DNA from: Blasia pusilla
Lineage: Eukaryota > Marchantiophyta > Marchantiopsida > Blasiales
Direction of reading: 5' to 3'
DNA length: 64,000 bases
Assembly (NCBI GenBank): GCA_050084515.1
Contig: CM114274.1
Location: forward strand, 8,370,001-8,434,000
The position numbers and the translations under genes are program-made. The notes beneath the pieces were generated by a model. That model worked only from the letters and a program-made list of their open reading frames with translations, had not been told where the DNA came from and made no database searches. Of the stretch, positions 25,268 to 36,860 are shown piece after piece (position 1 is the first letter of the stretch; every line of letters starts with the position of its first letter).

Positions 25268-25552
25268 CATGGTTGAAAAAAATGGACAAGTTCGTAGCTA
25301 GGACAAATATGGACATATAATTTTGGCCATGTCTACGAACATGGATTGCAAAAAGTGGGGCCCACACTGATAGTTCATTATGGAAGGAAAAGCAAGGGTG
25401 GACATGGCAATAAGGAAGGAGGGAGTGGAAGTGGGAGGACGAAGGCAAATAGGGGGGATGAGAAAGAAGGGGGAGATGGGCCCATATGGATAAGTCCTTT
25501 TATAGGATGGACGTAAGTCAACGGATATGGAATTTGTCCATGTGCAACCTTG
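25268..25552. mobile_element. hAT-type MITE, copy 3
   Basis: This 285-bp element starts CATGGTTG and ends GTGCAACCTTG. It is flanked by a perfect 8-bp duplication TTACTCAA (25260-25267 and 25553-25560). This copy fixes the boundaries and the superfamily assignment for the group. Confidence 0.9.
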
Positions 25553-25858
25553 TTACTCAATTCTAGTCGGATTTTGATATAAAATTCAAAGAAACTGTTT
25601 AATTTCAGTCCATTTTCTCCCAAACATTAAGAAAGACATAGAAATTTCAAAATGCAATTGGCCAGGTCAACAAGTAACTTGAGTTCTCCCTTGAGACAGC
25701 TCAAAACCTAGACCCTAAGCACTTAATCATAAAAGAAGTGGGTTGGATATCTCAAAATCCTATAAATCATTACCATTTGAAACGAAACCGGTTATAAATT
25801 TCCTTGTCTTTAATACTCGTGGTCGATGGGACTACTATGATGTTGTTTTAAGTACCTA

Positions 25859-26198
25859 CTAGTGAGAACGCCCGTGCGATGCACGAGCATCAAATTTTAC
25901 CATGTCGCTACGTTATTCCCATCCTCGTTATGTGGAAACAGCTAGACCAAGAAAAATGGAGCTTAGCAAAAATTATGGCAACTGAGAGCGCCAATCCGAG
26001 AGTGCCATCCAGACGGGAGAGGATCGCCGAGCAACAGAGCCTCATAGAAGAGAGACCCACACACACCACTTAGGGGATTGAGAGGATCAGCTAAAGGTTT
26101 ACCTTGGCCGTGTTCATTTCCAACCATTCCAGGGACAGGAACGCGGACGATTCATCCAGTAGGTTTGTTCCCTGATCGGCTACACACTTTGGATCCCT
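25859..26198 (-). mobile_element. Helitron-like 3' end, body interrupted
   Basis: On the minus strand the 3' terminus CTAG (25862-25859) is followed by T and preceded by a hairpin, CGTGC (25873-25877), loop GAT, GCACG (25881-25885). I could not fix the 5' TC end; the body may be truncated or broken by element B, which begins at 26199. Confidence 0.5.
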
Positions 26199-26334
26199 TG
26201 TCGTGAGCATACATATCGCTACACAACATACATCGCTGGTCACATCTACACCACACAACACCGATCTTCCCCACACACGTCGATCCACACATGTACAAAA
26301 ATCAACTCATACATATACATGGACATCACACAAC
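26199..26334 (-). repeat. B2 repeat of element B
   Basis: This 136-bp outer copy of the B repeat follows A2 directly on the element strand. Confidence 0.85.
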
Positions 26335-26814
26335 AAAAATAAAGAGTAGTAAAAACGGCACACCCGGCCTAAAACTCCACTCCTCAATCTACATCGGCAT
26401 ATCGAGCCTCGTCCACCTTGTGCTATCAAGGAATCCGGACGCTAGCACCCTAGTCCTATCTCACATACATACAAGAAAGATGCTCCAACGGCCCAACATG
26501 AGAAAGATGGCTTAGGAAATCCATCTTCCTCTCTTATATAGGGTTGGAAAGAGCCAAAAGACTCTTCCCCTAAAAATACCCCTCCCCTTGGTTACCTGCG
26601 CGCATAGGTTACCAGGGGCGGGTGACCTGGTCAACAAGTCACCCAGTTGTAAAAGACCTCAACATGAAAGTTGTCATAAACGACTTTCTTGACACAATGG
26701 ACCTATCCTCAACCTCATCCGACACCGTGGGACAAAGTTACAATCAAGATAGTCCGTTGGCTCCTACGCCCTATCCACGATAGATCTCGGCCTATCGGCT
26801 ACTCAAATGTAACA
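26335..26814 (-). repeat. A2 repeat of element B
   Basis: This 480-bp partner of A1 (35440-35920) has its inner end abutted to B1 through the dinucleotide at 26815-26816 (AC on the element strand). Confidence 0.9.
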
Positions 26815-26816
26815 GT

Positions 26817-26954
26817 TGTCGTGCGCATACATATCGCTACATAACATACATCGTTGGTCACATCTACACCACACAACACCGATCTTCCCCACACACGGGT
26901 CGATCCACACATGTACAAAAATCAACTCATACATATATATGGAGATCACACAAC
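26817..26954 (-). repeat. B1 repeat of element B
   Basis: This 138-bp copy lies immediately after the polypurine tract and is nearly identical to B2. It ends GCGCACGACA on the element strand. Confidence 0.9.
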
Positions 26955-26967
26955 CGCCTTAGCTGGC
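26955..26967 (-). other. Polypurine tract position of element B
   Basis: On the minus strand CAGCTAAGGCG precedes B1. It is weaker than the G-run in elements A and C, presumably through mutation. Confidence 0.5.
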
Positions 26968-27051
26968 AGTTGGATCCCTCCAACTCCAGATAGAAAATAT
27001 CATATCTCTCTGACATGACCTACTACCCTATACACATCTCGGACACATCCA

Positions 27052-28497
27052 TCAACCCGTGGGAACCACATCAAGAGGGGGGGTCAGACATGACATATGC
27101 CACTCTCGAGAACAACCATCACATACCAACATGGTGGCTGCACCCCTCGCAGACACGCACAACATACACCTCAAGCCTGCAGGTACCACTGCCAAGCTCG
27201 GATCCACCATCCTATCTACGTTCGGAAGATGACATGGCGCACAATTGTGCACATGATCCTTCCAAACCATACCATCCCGTCCCTCCAACATGAGGACTCC
27301 GGTCGGTAATACCTTGTGCACGTAGGATCGTGCGCCCTACAGTGACATCTAGCGTCGTGGGTGCCGCATGTTGTAAATACACGTAATCTCCAAGATGAAA
27401 CCTCCTCCTAATCCCTGGACGATAACCTCCTCCACGAATGGTTGCGTACCTCAATGTATCTCTATGCTGGGCAATAGCTAAGTTCTCAAAGGCCATAGGC
27501 ATAACTCTACGAAAAACTTCTGCCCTCTGAGAACATGATTGTACCCACACATCTGGATCATCAAGATCTAACACCTCCGCCATGTCACGTCGAATCACTG
27601 CAGGTAAATCTAGATCTCTCCCAAAGAGCAAAAAGTATGGTGAAAATGACGACAAGGATGCATGCCGACTAAAGCGATAACCCATAGCCAACCATGGCAA
27701 CTGTAGGTCCCACTTCCTCAACTGTCCCCGCTGCAAGCCATACTTGCGCAATCCTCTCTTCACCGTCTGTACCACTCTCTCCGCCAACCCATCCGCCTCA
27801 GGATGATCTTTGGACGTGGTGCGGTGATCTATCAACGCCTGATCACACAAGGCTGAAACTCTCCCCTGAACTCGGTACCCTCGTCAGTCAACACCTCCGC
27901 CGGTGCACCAAAGTGACTAAGCACACGATCTAGAAACGCATAAGCTGTTCCCTCGCTCGCCTTGTCTGGTAGTGCCACCAACTCTATCCACTTGGATAAA
28001 TGCTCCACCATGACCAACACGTACCTATGATGACGTCCCGTCAATGGCAAAGGTCCCGCAAAGTCTAAACTCCACCGATAACCTAAACTTATAATCGGCA
28101 AAGGATGTAACTGCGGAGTGGGAGCATTGAAGGATGCTTGCACTCTATCACATACCATACATTTGACCACAAACTGCTGTACCCCAGTATGCATGCCGTG
28201 CCACCAATACTGAACCTGGAGTAAGCTGTAAGTACGCTTTACTTCGAAATGTCCCAACTCCTCATGGGCATGTCGTACTACATGTGCTCGCTGGGAAGGA
28301 TGAGATACCACTTGTATCCTACCATCTCCCCATATCCTACCATCTCCCCATACCCGCAAAATGTGAGTCCCCTCCCACCTGAACCTCTTGGCTCTTTGTA
28401 GGATCCGATCCCGCTCCCTAGCACTCATTATACTCGCAATGACGCCAGTGCGCAAGAACTCCAAAACCTCCACGTCGTCATGGATATCACGACCACC
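27052..28497 (-). pseudogene. Integrase with C-terminal PHD finger (element B)
   Basis: The HHCC zinc domain is complete (HAHEELGH, then CMVC). The core shows SLDFAGPLPLTGRHH with the first Asp, LTDEGTEFRGEF with the second Asp, and HPEADGLAERVVQ with the Glu. The C-terminal part has GDYVYLQHAAPTTLDV and MVWKDHVHNCAPCHLP. A PHD finger follows: CMLC, CDGC, WHMSC; the last Cys pair lies beyond a frame break near 27052. Frameshifts occur near 27850 and 27310. An 18-bp tandem duplication at 28318-28353 lengthens the N-terminal part. The family inserts the cDNA copy and makes a short target duplication. Confidence 0.9.
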
Positions 28498-28503
28498 TGT
28501 CGC

Positions 28504-30105
28504 CTACTCACTAACCTCCGGATCCAAAGACTCATCATCCAACCCCACCACTGGAGTCATCACCTGTGGCTGACTTGCCATAGTCAACCAACAAAGATAG
28601 GCAGATGCATGCCAACCGGGCACCATCTCCTCATCACTCTCTCCGTGCCATCGAGCTCCTGTATCGTCTCTCTGACTCAGACATGGGTTACGACTCAACC
28701 CATCTGCATCTTGGTTCAGCTGACCTGGCCTATGAACCACCTCAAACTCATACTCCTGTAGTAATAGAGCCCACCTAGCAAGCTTTCCGTAAGCTTGTCG
28801 GACTCCATCAACCACCTCAACGGTTGATGATCAGTGATAAGTGTGAAAGGGTTGCCGAATAAATAGCACCTGAAATGTGCCACGGCCCACACTGCAGCCA
28901 AGCACTCTCCCTCGTAGGAGTTGTACTTCGCCTCTACAATGTTCTTCGATCGGCTCGTGTAAGCCACAACGAACTCCCTCTCCTCGTCATCCCTCTGAGT
29001 AAGCACTGCTCCTAGACCCAACATGCTCCAATCTCTATGTAACTAGAATGGGCGACCCCTAACCGGTCTTTGTAAAATGGGTGAGGACGTCAACCTGTCC
29101 TTGAGCTCTTGAAATGCTCGCTCCTGATCATCTTCCCACAACCAAACCTGATCAAGTCTCGTCAACAAGGTCAAAGACTTTGCGATCGCACTAAAATCCT
29201 TGACATACCGTTTATAGAAGTTTTCCAGTCCAAGAAATGCTCGGACCCGACTCACATATGTAGGGCGTGGAATCTGCGCAATAGCCTCTACCTTCCTTCC
29301 CTGAACACCTAACCCACTCGGGTATATGGTGTGTCCCAAGTACTCAATCTGCTCCTTAAAGAATCTGCACTTGCCTGGATGTAACTTCAGTCCATGTAAC
29401 TGCAATCGCCGAAAAACCTCCTCCAAGTGTCGCTCATGCTCCTCAACCGTGGAACTGAAGATAAGAATATCATCTATGTAACATCGTACAAAATCCAAGC
29501 CAGCCAAAATCCTATCCATCACTCTCTTAAACTCTGCAGGCGCGTTCTTCAACCCAAATGGTAAGAACCACCACTGATACAAGCAATCTCTCCCGAACCG
29601 ATCTATCCACCACAATGTTGTCTTCTCCCTGTCCTCCAACCTGATAGGAAGCTGATGATAGCCAGCACGGAGATCTAAAGTACTGAAGATCTTTGCATGC
29701 CCTACCGCATCAAAGATCTCCTCGGGAGTAGGCATGGCATACCGATCTGACCTCGTCTGTCGGTTGATAGGACGGTAATCTCCACACATCCGCCTTTCCG
29801 TCCAATTGCCATACATATCCTTCTTTGCCGACATGACTGTGGCAGATGCATACTCCCCATGTGATAACTCCACAAGTCCTGCCTCCAACAAGTCCTGACT
29901 CCTGCTCTGAATCAAGAATACCTGTAGGGTCGACGAAAGATCGGAGTATCACTAGCCAACTCAATCCGTATCCCGGGACCCTTCAGCGTACCCAAGTCTC
30001 TCATACTGAAGGCAAAACAACTGACATGCCCTCTCAAAAACCTATGAACTCGCCGTCGCTCTCCTCCTATCAACTTGAGACCTATCACAGGCTTCCAAGT
30101 CTCCA
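28504..30105 (-). pseudogene. Reverse transcriptase-RNase H (element B)
   Basis: RT begins around METWKPVIGLKLIGGERRR and continues through IFRRPYRYS, where a frameshift near 29912 occurs. Next come MCGDYRPINRQTRSDRYAMP, LDLRAGYHQLPIRLEDR, LPFGLKNAPAEFKRVMDR and the active site CYIDDILIFS. The connection domain has LGHTIYPSGLGV. RNase H has GLGAVLTQRDDEEREFVVAY, an SYEGECLA segment and ITDHQPL. A stop near 29043 separates RT from RNase H, and a frameshift near 28815 follows. The motifs are those of Ty3/gypsy pol. Confidence 0.9.
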
Positions 30106-30409
30106 TCATGACTTCGCTCAGAGAGGACGCAACCTCCGGCTTTGGTTTATATGTAGCAACCCTAGCCACCTCCACAACAGCCACTCCACTCTGACCTCCT
30201 ACACCATGCTCCACATCCGAAAAATGAACACATGCTACTCTAGCGGCCTTCGCACTCTCTGCTCGAACGATGTCCCAGGAAGTCCATGGGTGCCTATCTC
30301 TCCTCGTCTTGCCCCCAGCCAATGCCTGTACAGACCCTGTAGGCAATGCTCCAACTCGTGGACGTGATGGCATGGATGACACTCGCATTCGTCTCTGCTC
30401 AGCCATACC

Positions 30410-31375
30410 TAAGCTGACTATCCATGTGAGACAATTGAGGTCCATCGCCTGCCCCAACACCTGTCTCCGGGATGCCTCAGTCATCCCTGGCACCGCCGTA
30501 GTATCAGTAGTGAAACCCATGGCGCGCTCGCGCTCATCTGCTGTAGGCTCCTCCAATGCTCCTGTCACCTCATCCCAAATCATGCCTAGCCCTCCTTGAC
30601 AAAAGGCATGGGATGATAGGAAGCTCACCAACGTAGGTAAGGCTGCCCTCAACTCCCCCATCCTATTGGCCATGGCCAACGGTGGTCTATCATCGGGTGT
30701 CACCACCTGAGATCGACGCCTTGAGCCCAAAATAGCATCCACTGTGAGATGTGGTGCTCTCTCGACTCCACCGTATGCTCGACTCAGTACCTCTGATGGT
30801 ATCAAGTTCGTCCACCATAGCCGTCGATGATGGGCACGTGACCCAACTCTCGCTGCGTCTAACAACACAGCAGGTCCCAACCAGGACCTCACCTGATGTA
30901 CACTCGTCATCACACGTGCACGAGTGTCTCCCAACAACGGCACGTTCTCCAAAATATACGCTGGAGAACATATCTGACTCTCATGCAAGTGTCGTACTAC
31001 TCGCAACATCTCCCAAATCATCCATGATCTCAGATCCTGCAATCCAAATCCTCGGCCAGCTGATGAATGACCCTGACATGGCCATCCAGAAATCACCAAA
31101 TGAATGGTACCAACTCTATCCAGATCCTGCGCCCACACCAAAGAGATGTCGGCGGGTAGCGTATGCTGATATCCCCGTACTGCAGATACCGGCAACAACT
31201 CATGATACCTCTAGACCAATCTCGCCACGTGACATAATGATACTCGCTGCGCGGTCTCATTCCTCTCCACATAAAGGTACTCATGCACCCCTATGCCCGC
31301 CTGCAATAGTGCAGCCAATCCGGTGCTAATCCCTCCGAAGAGATCTAACACCCTAACACCCTCCTCTGGGCACTA
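30410..31375 (-). pseudogene. C5-cytosine DNA methyltransferase domain inside pol (element B)
   Basis: The domain would transfer a methyl group from S-adenosylmethionine to carbon 5 of cytosine. Motif I is VLDLFGGISTG (31323-31352). Motif IV is SGWPCQGHS, with the catalytic Cys codon at 31078-31076. Motif VI is YILENVPLLG, motif VIII is AHHRRLWWTNL, and motifs IX-X are ERERAMGF and VLGQAMDLNCLTWIV. The order I to X is canonical, not the permuted order of plant DRM enzymes. One TAG lies between motifs I and IV, and another lies just before motif I. It is in the same frame as the protease upstream and the RT start downstream, so it is part of the pol polyprotein. Family (DNMT3-like, DNMT1/CMT-like or bacterial) is not settled; PCQG favours the latter two, the motif IX-X spacing looks DNMT3-like. 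Confidence 0.9.
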
Positions 31376-32833
31376 CCACACAACGGGTGTGGTATCCAGT
31401 GGGGTCAACGTCTCCACTCCAAGAGCCCGATCGCCACATGAATCTCGCTGCTCTGGGATAAAAACATGACTCCACGTGTGCCTCACGAGGTCGTCAGCAC
31501 TCCTCTGTAGCTCTCGAGTCGTATCCCACAATGGTGAAGAGGCCTCGCCAACATGGGAAGAGACACCCACCATGGCCAGTCTCTCCGTGGGACTCTCCGC
31601 TATTGGGACATCCTCCGCATGTGCATTCCCCTCCAACAACTCTCTTGGCCAGCTAACACTACTTGTGAAAGCTGCCAACGTGGTCACAGACTCGCCTCGT
31701 GATCGACCACCTCGTCGCGCAAACTGCACGGATAACTGACTCATCCGGCCGTCACCTAACCGCCATCCTGGACGATAAGCAACGGTCTCCTCCCAGAAGT
31801 CTAGGATGAATCCTAGGGGATATAACACTGTACTCCCCACCAACACATCGCACGACTCAGCTGGTGTCGTAATCGCACGTGTGCGCACCATAGCACTATC
31901 CGTCGCATGCTTTGGCTGGACCCTGACAACAATCTTCTATCGAGTCATATACTGAGTGGGTGACACGCCCCCAATCGAGGTCTGTATCTGGAAGGGACAA
32001 GGCTCAATGTCGGCCTTCCGTAACCCCAACGCTAAACACGCCGCCTTCCCTAACATCAAGGGTTGCGCTCCCGAATCAAGTAGGACACGCTGCGGGTGGT
32101 ATACTGTCCCCGTTGGACTAACCATGCGAAATACTCCAGCTCGTTTATCCAATAACACTACTCCAGGTGTCACCACTGCTCGCTCTATGGCCGGTCAAGC
32201 TGACATATCTACCAACTTCGCCGCCTCCGCATGCCATGACTCTGTGGGGAATGTCCCGAGCACCGACTGTGAGGGCAAGTCCACCACCTCCTCAACTACC
32301 TCTGAACAAGAAGCAGTCATCTCTCCATGCTCACACAATGTGGCGGCCAACCGGAACACCTCAGCTGGTCCAACTCCCAACGTCGCCAACTCTATGGCGG
32401 AAAATAGTGGAGTTTGACTCACTCGGGTGGCCACCTCCAACACTATGGTCGACACTAACTCCACTCGAGCCGGCATAGGAGTTGTCACTCCAACTCCTCG
32501 TGATGTCGACGTAGGTGCCTGAGTTGTAGGCACCGCTGGTTGTCGAGGCACCATCGATGGTGTGTGTAGTGCCTCCGACAATGTGAATGACTGTGGAACC
32601 CTGGCCTGCCGCCCATCGGTCCCCTCTGGTGGGTCAATCTCAACTCCACCTCTCGATGGCTCGGTGCCTCTCGCAGCACCCCGAGTCACCACTGCAGTTG
32701 CCTCAACCTGGGCTGCACTACACATAAATCCCATACTTGCAAGATCCTCACCCGGGTCAGGGTAAGAGGTAGAAGCTGGAGTCACACTAGCTGCTCGCAG
32801 CTCTGTGCCTTCCCTAAGTTGCATCATCGTCAT
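31376..32833 (-). pseudogene. Protease and flanking pol N-terminal region (element B)
   Basis: The pol frame opens with MTMMQLREG at an ATG that overlaps the gag stop. After a Ser/Thr/Pro-rich linker comes SPLFSAIELATLG-like sequence (here TPLFSAIELATLG). The retropepsin follows: VLLDSGAQPLMLGKAACLAL with the catalytic DSG, then CPFQIQTSIGG. Its second half is CDVLVGSTVLYPLGF, with a YRPGW tail. A further 150-residue region without a recognised fold joins it to the methyltransferase. Stops interrupt near 32195 and 31937. Confidence 0.8.
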
Positions 32834-34287
32834 GGCAGCAATCTCTGCTCCAACTGATCGATGTGTGAGAGAAGTGTCGGCTCTGGTGCTCTTGCTCCAT
32901 CTCCACTAGCTGGTGGTGCTCCTCTACCACCATGTCCAGGAAGAACTCCCCGACCTCCTCCAAGACGACCGCCCCCAGGCCCTCGGCCTACCTCTGGACG
33001 TGCCCCTTGGCGAAGATCAAAACATCTATCCATAGTGTAACCATATCTGTGGCAATGGTCACACTGGTGCTGTGGTGGGGCCATCCTTTGTGGCTCCTGA
33101 GCAATCGGAGGCGCTGGTGGTCCTCTCCCATGCTGTGGGCAGTCTCTCTGCCTATGGGCCCCTCCACACGTCCAACAAGACCGCATCGGTCCCTGCTGGG
33201 CAACATATGTAGGTACGGGTCGTTGCCTCATAGGCTCACGGTACCCGCCCTGCTCTCTGGGCACACTGGCCCGCTCCCGTGGTACTGGTGCTCGTTGTGG
33301 CACCTGTGGGGTCACCGTTGATCGTGGACCCGTCGACTCTCGAGAAAATCCAGTGGTCACTACCTGCTCCTCACTCATGTTGAGCTCAATACGCTCAGAC
33401 AACTCAAAGACCACCTTCAATGTGGGCTTCGCTGTGTGAATGAGCATCGCATCTCAAACTCTCCTCCGTAGTTCTCGGTCTAGAACCGCGTACCAATACT
33501 GGACTGACTGCGATGGACTGACTGCGCCTCAGTCACTCCAAATGTAGCAATGATCAGCCTCCTCATGCGTATGAATGCCTCTCTTAGACTCTCACCCGAT
33601 TGTCGCTGAAAATCCTATAGACTCTTCAACTTGTCGGTGCGTACGCCCTGGTAGCTCTTCCCCAAATGTCGGAAGAACTCCACTGTGGGGCTAAAGCTGG
33701 GTGGCCCTCTACTAGCAGAGGTCTCTGCCACATCGCCTGTCTCACTGCCCTCCTCTCCATCTAGTCTCCGGGCTGATGGTGTGGGTCTCTCTCTTCTCAC
33801 AATCCCATCATATGCCTCGCGACCACTAGTGGACACATACCTTGGAGCCCAATACATCCTCCTAGGCATCAATCTCTACTGAATATAGTGATCAAAACTC
33901 CATGTAGTCATCCATCGGAGGACCCTCCAAGTGCTGGAACAACCCCTTCCATGCCATGAAAGGGTTGAACCGTGTCGGGGTCCGTATCTCTTGGAAGTCG
34001 CACCATGTGTCAAACTCCTGGATAAAATCATCTAAGTCGATGGTGCCCACTGCATCCGAGAAACGACGCATGCCCCGATGGCCCATGTCGTCCATCTCCT
34101 GCCAAATACTACTATCTCTATCTACGATCTCGTCACCAGAACCAGTGTCCAGTGATGACGATCCAGCCTTGGATGGATGTCGAGGTAGCTCCTCATTGGT
34201 AACCCCTCGGTATCTCACTCCACTCCGTATCACACCACTACTACTGCTCGCACTACCCTGTTCTTCCGAACCTTGGAAGAACGCCGT
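32830..34287 (-). pseudogene. gag with two zinc knuckles (element B)
   Basis: The frame runs from a conserved ACG (34287-34285) in a strong initiation context (A at -3, G at +4) to a TGA at 32832-32830, about 485 codons. An in-frame TGA lies nine codons upstream of the ACG and no ATG intervenes. Key parts are DLDDFIQEFDTWCDF, FNPFMAWKGLFQHLEGPPMD, TVEFFRHLGKSYQGVRTDK, a first knuckle CWTCGGAHRQRDC (CX2CX4HX4C) and a second CDHCHRYGYTMDRC in which Tyr stands at the His position. A Gly/Arg-rich tail and LLSHIDQLEQRLLP end the protein. Frameshifts lie near 33450-33880. Gag would package RNA into cytoplasmic particles. Confidence 0.85.
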
Positions 34288-35439
34288 GATGACAAACCCT
34301 GTCTCACCCGCTCAAGCACTCAGACTCACCACAAGTCTCCCACACTCCTCACTAGCTCACCTATGCTAACATCAATCCCGTAATGACATACCCGGACTCA
34401 CGCACACTCAACACTCGGGCTCACCATGAGCCTCCCAACTGACTCACCTAACGTAGCGACACTCTCTCGGGTCATACACGCGACCCCTACTCGGCAACCG
34501 CCGTATATCCACCAACCTGCTACACATGAACAGAATCTACACTCATCACCATCACTGCACCCACCTAGCACCAGCTACTACCCGATACCCAACACTCTCA
34601 ATCACACACGACAAGTGCGGGAAAAGGGACTCGAATGGGTAACCTGATCATGCCCTCCAACCTGCTGCACCGTCAACATGCACTCCTCCACATGATATGA
34701 CAATCTTCGCAACACAACACTCTCCTCGACCAACATGTCGATCCTCCCGTCAACAGATGCGGACAACCCATCGGCATCATGCGCACTGCCCCTTCATCGT
34801 CAACTCTCGCAACGCCCTTTCGCGCCCCAAAAACATCATGTCATGCAAACATCTCCGTCCATCCCCACACGCGGCATGTAACCTGACTCACCTTGGTCGG
34901 GCTCCACTCCAACCACGTACGCCATGTCCGACCATGTGAACATGACCCCAACCACATCCTGACTCTCAACGACGTCTGCCCGACCTACCACGTCTGTCTC
35001 AACGACGTCTGCCCGATCTACCACGTTTGCCAGACCGACCTCGTCCGTCCTACCACTTTGGAGGGGGGTGACCTGGCCCGCGGCCCTATGCTGACCCCTT
35101 GGGCCCTAAATGTGCACGCTGGGGGGGGGGGCGTTGCCGTCCGCCTGTCAGCGCCCCCGGCGGCTGCAAGCCCTAACTCTCTTTTCTTCTCTCTCTCGAC
35201 ACCCTCAATTGCGTACACCCGACACCCACTCCGTACTACACTTTTCCGTTGTCCCCAATCCCTGTGCACCAACAAAATATGAGAAAAAAACGGACAGCGC
35301 TTCCGCCCACGGCCTTCCGAACAGAAAAAATGACAAATACGACGCCAACCAACGTCTCCACAGGCTCCCGACAAAGGCAACTTGCTTGCCTACCTGCAAA
35401 CAACAAATTCCCACCAGCTCCCTGACATCTTTCTCATGT
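34288..35439 (-). other. Untranslated leader of element B
   Basis: About 1.15 kb lies between A1 and gag. It includes a C-run/G-rich block at 35040-35160. There is no conserved open frame and no primer-binding site I can recognise next to A1. Confidence 0.6.
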
Positions 35440-35920
35440 AAAAATAAAGAGTAGAAAAAACGGCACACCCCGGCCTAAAACTCCACTCCTCAATCTACAT
35501 CGACAGATTGAGCCTCGTCCACCTTGTGCTATCCAGGAATCCGGACGCTAGCACCCTAGTCCTATCTCACACACATACAAAGGAGATGCTCCAACGGCCC
35601 AACATGAGAAAGATGGATTAGGAAAGCCATCTTCCTCTCTTTTATAGGGTTGGGAAGAGCCAAAAGACTCTTCCCCTAAAAATAGCCCTCCCCTTGGTAA
35701 CCTGCGCGCACAGGTTATCAGGAGCGGGTGACCTGATCAACAAGTCACCCGGCTATAAAAGACCTCAACATGAAAGTTATCAGAAACGTCGTTCCTGACA
35801 CAATGGACCTATCCTCAACTTCATCCGATACCGTGGGACAAAGTTACACTCAAGATAGTCCGCTGGCTCCTACACCCTATCCACGATAGGTCTCGGCCTA
35901 TCGGCTACTTAGATGTGACA
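35440..35920 (-). repeat. A1 repeat of element B
   Basis: This 481-bp repeat starts TGTCACATC on the minus strand and stops at CTTTATTTTT, where leader sequence begins. The B repeat does not follow, unlike at the 3' end. Confidence 0.9.
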
Positions 35921-35924
35921 CACT

Positions 35925-36289
35925 TGACTCTTGATTATGTGAAATTTTCTTGATAGTCCTGACCTCTGCAAAAGATCGCAAGTTTGGGGAGTGAATAGAA
36001 TCACAAAGTCGAAGAAAAAGGCCTGTGCATGCACTCTGTACTTCGAACATATTTTCGAAGTCATGGTGGCAGTGGATACAAGTGTATTCCATGCCAAAGA
36101 AGATCACTTGGTATGTTATGCACTTGCTTGGGAAGAGGTTCATGGCTGAAATGGAAGGAATCCCAACTGGAGTAAAGCCCAATGTCACTTCCGACGCCGA
36201 ACCATGCAGTTGAGCTGCAAGAGTCCACAATGAAGGAAGATTTTCTGAAGCTCTTGAGCGTAGCTTCTTCAAGTGGTGAGATCTGAGGA
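35925..36289. other. Unrecognised segment between element B and a tandem repeat
   Basis: Overlapping short open frames run on both strands (for example minus 36272-35898, 124 residues). None has a domain I recognise, and both strands are equally open, so I do not call a gene. It may be a relic of host sequence. Confidence 0.35.
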
Positions 36290-36860
36290 GTAGAAATCAA
36301 AAGCCAATTGAAATCTCTCTCTGAGGCCCTTCAATGATATGGAGAGTGTGTTTAGAGCTGAGTTGAGAGGAGCACAAACTGAAATACGATGTAATTTCTC
36401 TTGAGCGCAGAAGGGTCTCAAAAAATCAAGCCCTCCAATGAAGTGGAGAGTGGCTTTAGTTTTGAGATGCGAGGAGCAAAAACTGAAATACGTCGTAATT
36501 TCTCTCGAGCGCAGAAGGATTAGAAAGGATCAAGCCCTCCAATGAAGCGGAGAATGGGTTTAGTGTTTTGATGAGAGCAGTACTAACTGAAATGCCATAG
36601 AATTTCTCTCGAGCGCAGAAGGTTCTCAGAAAATCAATCCCTCTAATGAAATGAAATGGAGTGTGGCTTCAGGGCTGAGATGGGAACAACAAACCAAAAA
36701 ACCAACGGAATCTCTCTCGAGCGCAGAGGGGTCTCAAAGACTCAAGCCCTTCAAAATAAAATGGCTTGTGGCTTTACTGTTGAGATGAGAGGAGTACAAA
36801 TTGAAATGCAATGGAATTTCCCACAGCCTGCATCCCTACAATAAAATGGAATGTGGAGCT
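36290..36860. repeat. Tandem repeat of about 104 bp, five units
   Basis: The landmark GAGCGCAG occurs at 36403, 36507, 36611 and 36719, giving periods of 104, 104 and 108 bp. A degenerate unit lies before the first and a partial one after the last. Each unit also contains a variant of AGCCCTCCAATGAAGTGGAG and a variant of TGAGATGAGAGGAGCA. Units have diverged by point changes. Confidence 0.85.

Larger units (their letters stand above)
26199..35920 (-). mobile_element. Retroelement B: near-complete gypsy-type element with methyltransferase, PHD finger and split repeats
   Basis: Read on the minus strand: A1 (35920-35440), leader, gag, then pol carrying protease, C5-cytosine methyltransferase, RT, RNase H, DDE integrase and PHD finger, then polypurine tract, B1 (26954-26817), 2 nt, A2 (26814-26335) and B2 (26334-26199). 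Ends are TGTC and GACA. Flanking tetramers are CCCT (26195-26198) and CACT (35921-35924). A hand alignment of A1 and A2 gives 37 differences over about 480 positions, roughly two thirds of the substitutions being transitions, so the insertion is old. It is the least damaged coding copy in the window, with a handful of stops and about four frameshifts. Confidence 0.9.

Noticed and set aside
26199-26954. Solo LTR inserted next to the 3' LTR of element B
   Set aside because: The same B1-2nt-A2-B2 order recurs in elements A, C and E with matching boundaries, so it is the element's own structure.
30410-31375. Methyltransferase as an independent host gene or captured exon
   Set aside because: It occurs at the same place in three elements, between protease and RT, in frame with them in element B.
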